DNA of 64,000 nt from Paulinella micropora. Taxonomy: Eukaryota > Cercozoa > Imbricatea > Euglyphida. Positions 33,556-44,400 of this stretch are shown one piece after another. The notes under the pieces were generated by a model. That model saw nothing but the letters and a program-made list of their open reading frames with translations. It made no database searches and was not told the DNA's origin. A program made the translations under genes and the position numbers. The DNA lies in the NCBI GenBank assembly GCA_009731375.1, contig BJOX01000101.1, positions 780,868 through 844,867 of the forward strand, written 5' to 3'. The number at the start of each line of letters is the position of its first letter. The first letter of the stretch is position 1.

Positions 33556-33561
33556 AATAAA
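33556..33561 (+). terminator. Poly(A) signal AATAAA after glycoprotein gene
   Basis: An AATAAA lies about 140 bases after the stop, followed directly by a T-run and TTAATTAAA; a CT repeat (about 33431-33447) lies between stop and signal. Confidence 0.6.
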
Positions 33562-33647
33562 ACTTTTTTTTAATTAAACAAAAACGTGCCTCCTACTTTG
33601 GCTGCATTACCGAGGCTGGCTTCTCTGTGCTTATACTACCAAGATGA

Positions 33648-36588
33648 TCAGAATAGAAGGAATTTGAATTCCCCCGTTGGCCGGCTGGTTCTCTCTTGTT
33701 TGTTACTGCCAACGCCAAAGCCTTCGACACCAAGGGCGTCGCCTTTTCCGCGACGCTTTTCTTGCTCGTACAAGTCCCCCGGTGCCAGAACGTTTAAGCT
33801 GTCGAAACAAGTGCCGACATCATCGCCTGTAGCAGAGCGCATTGCTGGCTTGTACAAGTCCTCCGGTGCCAGAATATGGAAGCTGTCGACACAAGGATAG
33901 GAAGTAGGTACACTAGGCGCACGATTGCTGAAATCCTGTTGCTTACCAATCGAAAAGCTATGAGCACAGAAGCGCTGCTGCGTCGTGGAGGCATTCGGGG
34001 GATTGCTCAAACTCGCATAATCAACGATGTTTTTGGCCTTGTAGAAACTTCCACCACGCTGAACGCACGCACTTGAATCTTCGTCCCTCTTTTTTTCTGT
34101 TCGGGGTTTGACAGGATTAATAGAGGTTGGTTCTTCACAGGAAGACTTACAACCCGTCGCGTTGCTTTCAGCCAAACCCTTACCCGCGCACACGTCGCAG
34201 GAGATGCTCACGCTCACACAGCCCCTGCACGCCTGGCACAGGGAGCCTGAGACCGACTCCTTCGCCGCCGCGGCGTTGGCTGCATTTTGGCAGGCGCTGC
34301 AATTGGAAATCGAGACTGGCACCGCGCGGGCCGCCGTGTTTTGGCAGGCGCTGCAAATGGAAACCGAGACCGTCACCGCCCGGGCCTCTGCGTTTTGGCA
34401 ATCGATGCACAGGGAGCCAGAGGGCGACTTCGTCGCCGCGTCGGCCACGGCGTTTCGGCAGGCGCTGCAATTGGAAACCGAGACTGACACCGCGCGGGCC
34501 GCAGTTTTTTTGGCAGGCGCTGCAAATGGAAACCGAGGCCGTCACCGCGCGGGCCGCTGCGTTTTGACAATCGATGCACAAGGAGCCAGAGGGCGACACC
34601 GCGCCGGCCACGGCGTTTTGGCAATCGATGCACAAGGAGCCAGAGGGCGACACCGCGCCGGCCGCTGCGTTTTGGCAGGCGCTGCAATTGGAAACCGAGA
34701 CCGACACCGCGCGGGCCACTGTGTTTCGGCAATCCACGCACAGCGAGACGCTGGGCTGAGCTGCAGCACCAACCGAGCGCGACGACTTGGTCGTCACCGC
34801 GCCGGCCGTGGCCTGTACGCACGCCTTGCACAGAGAACCACAACTGGACTCAGCCGCGTGTGCCAATCCTTTTCGGCAATCCACGCACAGCGAGACGCTG
34901 GGCTGAGCTGCAGCACCGACCGAGCGCGACGACTGCGCCGCCGTGCCGGCCTTTTGGTGTTTGCAAACGCTGCAGCCGGAAACCGAGATAGTACACGTTA
35001 CCGCCGCCGCAACTGCGTTCGTGCACGCCTTGCACAGAGAAACCTCGGCGGCGCCGTGCTTGCATTCGCGGCACCAGGAACCAGAGAAGCTCTCCGCAAC
35101 GTGTTTTTTGCACCTGGCGCACACGGGAATAGAGACTGACCGAGGCACGCCAAAGGCGGGGGCTGAGTCCCTGTGCTGACGGCCGTAGACGCTCGGCAGC
35201 CCAGAAGCAATCTTTCGCAAACACTCGTCGCACAGCGATGATGCAACGGGGGCTTTCTTGTGCGACGCGCCTTCCGGTGTAACTGCGTTTCGCAGGCACC
35301 CGTCGCACAGAGACGGTGACCCCGGCAAGCCCCGTGCTTGTAAACCGCGCGGCAAGGAGTTCTGGATGGTGGTAGTATCTTGCTGGCTTAGTTCTGCCAG
35401 GTCACTAGTTGGTCCCCGTTCCGTGCTCGGGACTACTGCAGCTACCACGCACGTGTACAAGTAAGCTGGCTCTTTTGAAAGAGCCAAAGGAATCGCCTTT
35501 GGCTTGGTTGTCTCGACCTTGCCCGTGTTTAGTGCTGATGCTAGCAAACTGCGCGTCTCGGGGGGCAGCAGAAGCTCCACGCCTTCTTGGGTAAACTTGA
35601 AATAGCTATCGACAGATTTCCCCCACGATCTGGGCTTGGACCGCGCGGGCTGCTTTAGGTCACGCTCCAAGACACCTTGCCAAGAATAAGAATCTTCCGA
35701 GTCCGTCAGAGAGTCGCCCGACCCCTCTGCACTGCTGGAATTCATCCAAGACACATAACTTGCTAGGACCAAGAGCTGTTCCGCCACAGTGAAAACTGCG
35801 CCTTGTTTGACCAGCACGGGTTGGCCCTTCTCTAGCAGCCCACGGAGCTCTGCCTCTCTGGTAGGGTTGCCTACCGTGCAGATCCTTAGTTTGAACTTGT
35901 TGGTGTTGGTGCTCAGAGCGCCTGGCTCGACCACCTCAAAATAAGTAACATTGTTGTCTTTGGCTGGAAACGTGGTGTTAGACACCGCCAGACAGGACGC
36001 AAACAGCAACGGGAACACACTGCCACTCTTGCTCATCGAGTCGATGGCTTCTTGAAAGGGGTCTGCAGGCCTTGATTTTTGCAAGTCAACAGCGTAGTTG
36101 GCCACCTCCAAGCTGCAGGCCGGGTCGGTCAGACATGACAGCGCGGGGCAAACTGGCTTTTCTTGTAGGCACTTTTTCAGGCCTTCGGAGTCCACTACCT
36201 TAGGCTGTGAAATTAGCCCCTGCAGTTTCGTCGCGCAATAATCACCCGACGACGAATATTGCCCGGACCTGGGAGCTGCTGAAAATTGCATAGCTTTAGC
36301 TGGGTCGAAATTCAGATACGTTTGCAAGTAAGCAAGAAGTTCCTTGCCCACGGTGGTTGCTGATTTGTTGCTTTCCAAATTCTTGCTGAGCAGTTCCGAC
36401 ATTGGTTCCTGCATGTTGGCAGCCAGGCCACGTAGGTCTTCGAGGTTTAATGGCCGGCATGACTGCACCACAGCTGGTGCCTGGAAACTTTCGGAAATTG
36501 TATCACTGCTAGTAGGCGGTACGAACAAACTCGGCTCGTAGGGTCTGTCGAAGAGTCCGTCGAAGAGTCCTTCCAATTCGGTCGGCAT
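33648..36588 (-). CDS. CxxC-repeat protein, frameshifted in a T homopolymer
   Basis: It starts MPTELEGLFDG. Residues 1-400 are a unique region with scattered Cys and an acidic Ser/Asp patch. From about residue 430 there are at least fifteen tandem modules built on C-x2-C pairs, such as SLCDGCLRNAV, SLCKACTNAVAAAV, SNCSACQNAAAGAV, SLCIDCQNAVAGAV. The pairs probably bind zinc or form stacked knuckles; alternating modules SxCIDCQN and SxCSACQN are near-identical at DNA level, showing recent tandem amplification. At about 34505 one module has a run of seven T where sister modules have four; the frame is lost there and continues in another frame to 33648 with four or five more modules and a unique C-terminal region. 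An extra base in a homopolymer is the simplest explanation. Function unknown. Confidence 0.7.
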
Positions 36589-37119
36589 TTTTTTGGTCTG
36601 GTGGGTACGACCTCAAAGAAAACCTTTCTTAAAAATGACTTCAAAAATCGGCCTTCGACCTTACCAGAAATTTGATGGGCTGATATTTTCTTCTTCTTCC
36701 TGTGTCGTCCCCCCCCCCTCCTGCCCTCTCCCCGTTTTTTTGTAATGTCATTTTTGCTCACCTTGAATCACGTTCCCTCCCCTCCCTCTCCCTCCCTCTC
36801 CTCTGCTTAGCCCGCAAAAAAAAGAAGCGGGAAAAAGGGCCAGGGAGGAAATATCGACGAGGGGGAGGGGGGGCCGAGTTTAAAAAAAAAAAACCAAAAC
36901 TCAGAAGAAAGATGGCTTCTTTTTCCACCACCTCCACTACCTCCCCCTCCCCGCCTTCCTCTCCCCCCCTCCCGCCCTTCTCCCCCGTCGTCTTTCTTGG
37001 GGCAGAGCCCACCCTCGCCGCCGCCTGTTGCTGCAGGCAAGTTTAAAAAAAAGCTAAGCTAAGCACGGATCTTTCCTTTTTCTTTATTTCTTTAGACCGC
37101 CTTTTTTTTAGCTACCACT
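36589..37119. promoter_or_regulatory. Divergent promoter region for CxxC protein and kinase
   Basis: Low-complexity C-, G- and A-runs. A G-run with CCG (36861-36876) points at the kinase gene. The short frames here are low complexity and not supported. Confidence 0.45.
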
Positions 37120-38010
37120 ATGTTTGGTTCACGCCACGTCTCCGCGGGCGCTCCTCTTGTAGGCCTCTTTAGGTTTGAAAAGGAATCGGACAGGGGCTGC
37201 TATTCCCACGTGTGGCGCGCAGGCTGCTTGCTTGACAATCCTACCCATGAAACCGTCGCGATCAAAATCTATACCAAACACAGCCGGTCCATCCACACCG
37301 AAGAATTCAATTTCCAACGAGAATTATTTTTCCACGAAAACACCGCCATCGGGCTGGTCCCCGAACCCTTCGTCATTGTTCGGGGCGCAGACTACAGCGC
37401 CATAGTCATGGAATTCATTCCGTACTCGCTTGAACACTTGCTGTGGCGGACGTCGGATTCGGCAAAATGCGAAGCCCTGGAGTATTTAGCACGGCTTATA
37501 ATGTTGTTGTGGCCCCTCCACCGCGAAGGCTTTGTACACCGCGACCTGAAACCCCAAAACATCGGACTGCGCAGACGCGGCGGGGAAGTGTGCCTCCTAG
37601 ATTTCGGACTCTCGGTCTTTCCGGGCTTGGGCGCCAAAAGCCACCAAAACACGTTGGCCGGTACGCTGTCCTACATGAGCACGGACAGCCACAAGCAGAA
37701 ACCGCCCAACTGGCGAGACGACCTCTGGAACTTAGTCTTCACTTTCTTTGAAGTGCTGGCCGGCCCCCTGCCGTGGTCTTCGGCCTACCATTCCCGCAAG
37801 CAACATATCTTAGACAGAAACCAGTCTGTACTAAAAGCCAAATTAGAATGGGAGCACAAACTCGTGACAGGCCAGTATTCTCACTGGTACGACCCGTACT
37901 TAAGAGAGTGTGTCGAGATTTGCAGAGCGCCTGGTCAAGTCAAACAAGTCCATACCGACATTGCCAAAGTAATAGGTGAGTGCAAAGACAATTTCAAAAA
38001 GTGGCGTTAA
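37120..38010 (+). CDS. CK1-like Ser/Thr protein kinase
   Basis: 296 residues forming a nearly complete kinase domain. Seen: degenerate glycine loop (DRGCYSHVW), VAIKIY with Lys49, HRDLKPQN (His140-Asn147, catalytic Asp142), DFG (161-163) and GTLSYMSTDSH, which matches the CK1-family form GTARYAS-x-NTH rather than the APE motif, and RDDLWNL (199-205), the CK1-type RDDLE-x-L block. All catalytic residues are present, so it should be active on Ser/Thr. CK1-like kinases are common in poxviruses and other large DNA viruses as well as in cells. The domain ends close to the C-terminus with no extra tail. A consensus-looking splice donor (GTGAGT) occurs at about 37976 within the last codons, so the final residues may differ. 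Confidence 0.88.
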   Translation: MFGSRHVSAGAPLVGLFRFEKESDRGCYSHVWRAGCLLDNPTHETVAIKIYTKHSRSIHTEEFNFQRELFFHENTAIGLVPEPFVIVRGADYSAIVMEFIPYSLEHLLWRTSDSAKCEALEYLARLIMLLWPLHREGFVHRDLKPQNIGLRRRGGEVCLLDFGLSVFPGLGAKSHQNTLAGTLSYMSTDSHKQKPPNWRDDLWNLVFTFFEVLAGPLPWSSAYHSRKQHILDRNQSVLKAKLEWEHKLVTGQYSHWYDPYLRECVEICRAPGQVKQVHTDIAKVIGECKDNFKKWR

Positions 38011-38471
38011 CAGGGGGCTGCACTAGTAAAAATATTTTGTTTTTGGATCGTAGCCTGCCTTTGACAACAGAAGAGATATTAGCAAGAACAAAAAAAGAAA
38101 GCCCCGGCGATGAGAGAAAGTCGATGTTTCCAAAAGGCGCGAAAAGGAGAGGGGAGGGGGGGGGCCGTTTTTGTTACTGTTGCCGAAATGAAAAAAAAGA
38201 GGGTGGGAGGGGGAGGGTGAAGGGCAGGGGGGAACAGACGAGCGAGAAGGAAGGGCGTAGATGTTGTGTGGAGGGGCGGCGCCAAGGATTTAAAAGAACA
38301 AATCCCTGCACAGCCCCCTCCCGACTTTTCGGTCCTAGAGAGAGAAACCCCGACCGCGCACCAGCCTCCGTTCCTCTCCTCTTTTTTTTAAAGGTCTTTT
38401 TCTGTTCCCGCTCCCCTTTTTTGGGTGCTAAGAAAAAATAAAGGATACACACAAACAAAACAAAAAAAAGA
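38011..38471. promoter_or_regulatory. Spacer between kinase and HYR gene
   Basis: The region contains a G-run with CCG (about 38156-38167) on the plus strand about 305 bases before the next start, and an AATAAA at 38437-38442 that could terminate the kinase transcript. No gene. Confidence 0.45.
38437..38442 (+). terminator. Possible kinase poly(A) signal
   Basis: AATAAA about 430 bases after the kinase stop and only about 30 bases before the HYR-gene ATG, so transcription units would be nearly abutting. Confidence 0.35.
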
Positions 38472-41400
38472 ATGAGCACCCTCGTCCTCCTGGCCTTACT
38501 TGGCGTCCAAGTATACGGGCAGACGTGCGGGTTGTCGTTTTCACAAAGCGTTAATTGGAGGGCCAGGATCCTAAGCAATGGGTCCGGTCTGGGCCAGCTG
38601 GAGGGCAGCCCCGCCATCATGCTCAACATCGAAACCCCGAGCGGTTTTACCACGGCGACCTCGCCGTTCTTTGCTGCAACTAGTTTCTGTGGCAACGAGA
38701 CCCTGCCTACCACTGCTAGGGTTTCGGGGGATCCCTGCTGGGATCAGCAGGTCGTGTACCTGCGCTACACCACAGATTGTACGCTGCTGGTGCACGACGA
38801 GGGCAACGGCTATCTGCGGCTGTCGGGTTCGGTCGACGTCAACTGTACGCGCCAGACCAGGTTCTTGATGCTGAACGTGACCCAGACGTTCCGGCTGCCG
38901 CTGAGCTTCACGGTCCGCTTCCCGGCGTCGCTGCGCCTAGAATCCCAGGCCACCACACGTCTCATCGACAACGACTGCTACCAAACGTCGCATTGCTATG
39001 GTTTTGAGTGCGTGCTGGAGTCGCAACCAATTGGCAGGCGCAGGCTAGCCAACGCCAGCAAGGGCGTCAACTTCTGCAACTGCAGCACCGTGGACCCCGA
39101 CGGGGAGCCGGGCGTGTGCATGGGCGTAGTGCACGCGGACGCCAATTGCGGGCAGGACACGAGCGCGCCGGTCAGCCGCAACTGTCCGACCGGCGCCTTG
39201 ACAATTAATTTGAACAGCGACGCCGCGTTCCTGTCGCTGAGCACGCTGGGCGGGGCGTACGGCCCCCCCGGCTACGCGGTACCGTCGTGGTGTGACTGCA
39301 CGTCACCGCTGATGCCTGACCTCTACCGCGTGGCCGAGGTGTACCGCACCATCACGCCTCCGGGCGGCTCGGCCTCGACCGTCGACCTGGGTTCGCCGAA
39401 CCACAGTGCTTTTGTGTACGACCACGGCATGGCCACGTACGTGCTAAACGTCAAGGACGTGTGGGCGGTAGCTTATTCGATTGCCGACGTGGCCGGCAAC
39501 GTGCAACAGTGCAACTTCACCGTGAACGTCATTGACACGTCCCCGCCCAACCTCGAGCGCTACGGCCTGTGCGCCGGCGGCCGCGAGCTGCGCCTGCGCG
39601 GCCAGGACTCGGAGCCCTACCTGGACCCGCTGAACCGCGCCGATACGGGCGCGGGAGGCAGCCTGAGCCAGACCCTGTTGGCCGCGTGGTACGCGGCGGG
39701 CTTTGGCACCAATGACCTGAGGCTGCTGGAGCTGTTCTCGCAAGACTTGTGCGACCACAGCGACGACAACATCGACGACAACAACACGCACTGCAACGTG
39801 TACTCGTTCCAGTCGCGGTTCGGCCCGCTGCTGCAGAACTACACCACTGCCTTTGGCACCGGGACTGCCGTGCGGCGCTACCTGCCCGATGGCACGTACG
39901 CGGTCAACGCCGACGTGTACGACGAAGCGGGCAATCTGGCGTGGTGCAACTTCACGCTCGTCATCGACAACACGCCGCCTGCCATCAGCTGCGGCGCGAA
40001 CGGCGTGTCGCGCGGGGACGAGATCGCGGCAGATGTCATGGCGCGCCACGGAGTGCCGCGCCAAGCTGTTTACCCGGGCACGGCCTACGGCTCGTACCAC
40101 GTGCTGCTACCTACGCAAACGTCTGAGGTACAGGCCGGCGGCCTGAGCGCGCCGCTTAACAGTGCGCAGCTGCGCTTCAATGCCACTGGCGCGCAGACCG
40201 AATTCGTGCGCGCCGTGCAGCGCACGCAGCCCGGGCGCTCGGCGTGCCCGTCGTTCAACGCGACAGTGCTGCAGGGCAGCTCGGCTGCCGATGCGGGTGG
40301 CAACTGTGTTACCGTACATTTGCACGCCAACGCCTGGTACCAGTTTGTGTCCGACGCTAATACCGGCCAGGACACCAGCGCCAATTGGGGTTCGGTCTAC
40401 GTGAACGTGTCGGGCCCGGCGGGCTGTAACGCGTTGGTCGGCGACGCGGGCCGCCCCGACTATCTGACCACGTTCTCCACCGGCTGCTACCCCTCGGCTG
40501 ACGGCGACGCCACGTTCTGCGCCTACCCCGGCGCGGGCGAGTCCAGCTGGCTGTACACGATCGAGCAGTGGGGTTGCGACCTAGACTATACGTTGCAGTT
40601 GTCGGAGCTGTTGGCGGCGAGTGGCGCGGACGCAGGCAGCCAACTGCTGTCGTCCGCCGGGCTGCGGTTGCCGGCCCTGTTTCTGCGGCCGCCGGAGCTC
40701 GCGGGCGACGTCACGGCGCTGCAGTTTGGCTGGTCGCTGCGTGTCAGCTACGCTGCTACTGACGACGTGGGTAACGTCGCGGTGTGCCTCGTGGACTACG
40801 AGGTGCGCGACACCTCGGCGCCGCAGGCGGTAGGCCAGATGGCGCAACAACTGTCCGTGACGTACACGCTGCCCCCGGACGTGTGGACCGGGGGCGCGCT
40901 GCAACTGCTGAACCCCGGAGCGGTGGCGCGGCGCTCGCTCGCGATGCACCCCATGGACCTGTGGATCTGGGTCGATAACGCGGCCTACGACTACGAGTTC
41001 TTGCCCAAGGGCGCCAGCTGGGCGGCGCAGTACGTGGGCGTGTACTGCGGGCTGGGCCCCGCCGGGACACCGGCCGTTGTTAACGGCACGGGCGCACTGC
41101 CCACGGCTCGTGCGCCAACCTTTGAACACCTGAACTTCCCGGCCGCACAGGACCCGGCGCCCGTACCCCCCAACACCGTGTACAGCGGCCAGATCCCGGA
41201 CCCGAACCCTGCTGGTACGGTGTGGCTGCAGCGACGCCGGCTGGCGCAGGCGGACAACTCGGGCGACGGCGGCACCGACTACGCGGACGGCCGCCGCCGC
41301 CCGCAGCAGATCGGCATCGGCGGAGGCGGCGGTGCGTGGAACGGCGTCGGCGGCGGCAACTACACGTGCCTGGCGCAGTGGGCAGGGTTGTTCGCCAACA

Positions 41401-44400
41401 CGGCGGCCGGCAACCAGACCATCACGCCCGCGACCTTCACCGTGCCTTACAACGAGTATGGCGTCGTGGGCCAGGTCAACACGTGGCTGTACCTGTACCC
41501 GGGCGTGACGACCGTGACGGCCTCGGTGCGCGACGGCGGCTACTATGACTACGACTACAACACGGCGGACACCAGCAGCTCAACCGCGCCGATCTTGACC
41601 GCGCAGCGCACGGCCACTTTGTCGCTCACGTTCGACATCAACGTCGTGGATGAGACGCCGCCCGTCTTCTTGGACTGCGTGGACGGCGCCTACACGGGCC
41701 CGCGCAGCGAGCTGAACATTTCGGTCGGCTCGCCGACCTTCTGGCTCACCACGCAGAGCGACGAGTTCTGGGCCGACTTCTCGCTGCTGCGCGTCGCCGA
41801 CAACGCAATCTTAAGCTCGGGCGTGGCGGCGCCGGGCCTGCGCGACTTCTTGCTCGTCACGCCGTCGTACGGTTTCGGGCAACAACTCTCGTACGGCGAG
41901 CATTACGTGACGTATACCGCCGTGGACCCGTCGGGCAACTGGGCTACGTGCGTACGCACCGTGTTTGTGCACGACGTGCAGCCGCCCTCGGTGCTGTGCG
42001 CCAGCGTCCCGCACAACGGCCCCGTGCTAAGAACAGTCAACGGTACTACTAGCTACTACGACACGGCAATGGATGCAAATGCCTGCGGCGCGGACCCCGC
42101 AATTAGTGCGGGCTTCGGGATCGACCACCTGAGCTCTGACGTGCAGGGGCCCGCCAATGTCACGGTCGCGTGCAGCAACGCCGACACCAACAACGCCACG
42201 CTCGCGGCCAGGGCCGTGCGTTGTGTGGCGACCGCGACGGACCAGGCGGGCAACGAGGTGCAGTGCACGGTCATGTACGACCTGCAGGACCGCGAGAAGC
42301 CCGTGGTCACGTGCGACGCCACCGGCACGATACCCGTCAAGTCGGGCCTCCTGCGTGGTCCGGATTACGCTCACGGGCTTCTGCGGCGACGGGCTGCTGG
42401 ACTTCTACGGATCCCCCAACTCGCCCGCGTCGGACTCCTGCGTGGTCCGGATTACGCTCACGGGCTTCTGCGGCGACGGGCTGCTGGACTTCTACGGCGA
42501 GCACGGGCCCGCTGAGCAGTGCGAGGTGAGCCCGCACCCGGAGAGCTGGGGCTGTACAGCTGCGTGCGAGTGCGGCGCGGGGTACACGCCGGACCCGCTG
42601 GGCGGCTGCCTGCAGGTGTGCACCGGCAGTCCGTGTGCGGTTGACACGGCGGACCTGCAGGGCACGCGGTGCGGGAACGGTACCGTGACCACGACACTCC
42701 AGTCGGGCGACTGGCGCGTGGACGCGCTGAAGCCCGACTTCACGGCCGTCAAGGGCCTCACGTTCACGACGTACTACTGCTGCCCAACGGCGTCGGCACG
42801 CTGCACTACAGCTACCGCTTCTGGGAGCGCAACACCAGCAGCTCGCCGTACGTGAGCTTCAACGCGACGCAAGTAACCTCGGCGCTGCTCCTGCCCGACG
42901 AACAGCTGGTGCTGGAGTGGTACCCGGCTGGTGCTGTCAACACGGTGGCCAACGTCGCGACCGCCGGCGACGCGCTGCGGCTCGACGTGCGCGGCTGCGA
43001 CTTCCAGAACGCCAGCCGCCAGTTGGCGGCCTTCGTGCTGGCCGAGAACAACACGCTCGTGAACGCGGACCTGTACTGCGCGCCGCTCAACCTCGAGAGC
43101 AGCTACAACGCGACTACGTCTTGCTGGACCTTCCGCCTCTGCCGCACCGGCGTCGTCGTGATCGGCGAGCCGTTGCGGGCCGAGGGCAACCTGCTGCAGT
43201 GCCTGAGCGACGCGACGATCGTGGTGAACAACTCCGCCAGTGGCTGCAGCTGGAGCGAGGCGTCGTGGGACCTGGCCGAGCGCGTCTCCCTCAATCCCGG
43301 CACGACCTTCGACCAGCTGCGCCTCGTGTCCACCGGCACCCCGACCGCGCTGTACCTCAACACGACTTCGCTGACGGTCGGCCACTTTGCGGCGGCGCAG
43401 ACCACGTCGGTGACGGTGCGCGCGCTGGGCGACGGCGGCTTCGTGGACCCGGGCTGTACGTGGCTCGTGACAGTGCAGGACGTGCTGGCGCCGTACTTCG
43501 TGTGTGCGCTCGACGGTAATGTACCCTGCACGGCAATTACGTACGGCAACGACCCCGGGAAGAACTACTCGATGCGCTTTGGCTACTACACACGGGCACT
43601 GGTGGACGAAACCGAAACCACGCGCTACGTGGCCTTCGACAGCACAGTGGCCACGCTGCAGGCGCCCACTGTCGTCATGCCCGAGCTCGTGCGCTTCTAC
43701 ATCGGCACCACGACGCTGACGTGGGTCGGCGCCGACTCGAGCGGCAACCAGGCCGTGGACTGCGCGCTACAAATTACCATCGACGACGTGGAAGCGCCCC
43801 GGCTCACTTGTCCGAACATGACGGTGCAGACGCTGCCGGGCGTCAACTACTGGAACGGCACGTCTGCTACCGCCACTGCGATCGACAACTTTGACGCAGA
43901 TGTGCAGCTGGTATTTCCGGTCCCCGCCCCACTCGTGTACACCGGCGCGGACGCTTTCCACGTGCTCACGCGCAGCCACCAGGACGCGTACGGCAACACG
44001 GGCTTCTGTCAGTTCGCGGTCTGGGTGCTGGATAACCAAGCGCCGGTGTTTACCAACTGCCCTGCTGTTGACCTGACGATCGTCGTCGGCAGCGCCAGCT
44101 ACGTGATTAACGTCAATAACTTTTTCAACGTGACCGATAACTCGGACCCGTCGCCGCAGCTGTACTACGACCTGGTGGTTGGCGATGCCAACGAGGTGGT
44201 ATTTGTGCGCACGCTGCCGCAGCTGGACGTGCGCCTGATACCTTTCAACCTCACGGTGCTCGTCACGGCCGTGGACGCCCACTCGGGCCTCAACTCCACG
44301 TGCTCGCTGCGCTTCGTGCTGCTGGACGGCGCCACGCCCGAGCTGGCGTGCCCGGACACCACCGAGCCGCTGCTGCTGTCGACGCTGGCGGCGTCGCATT

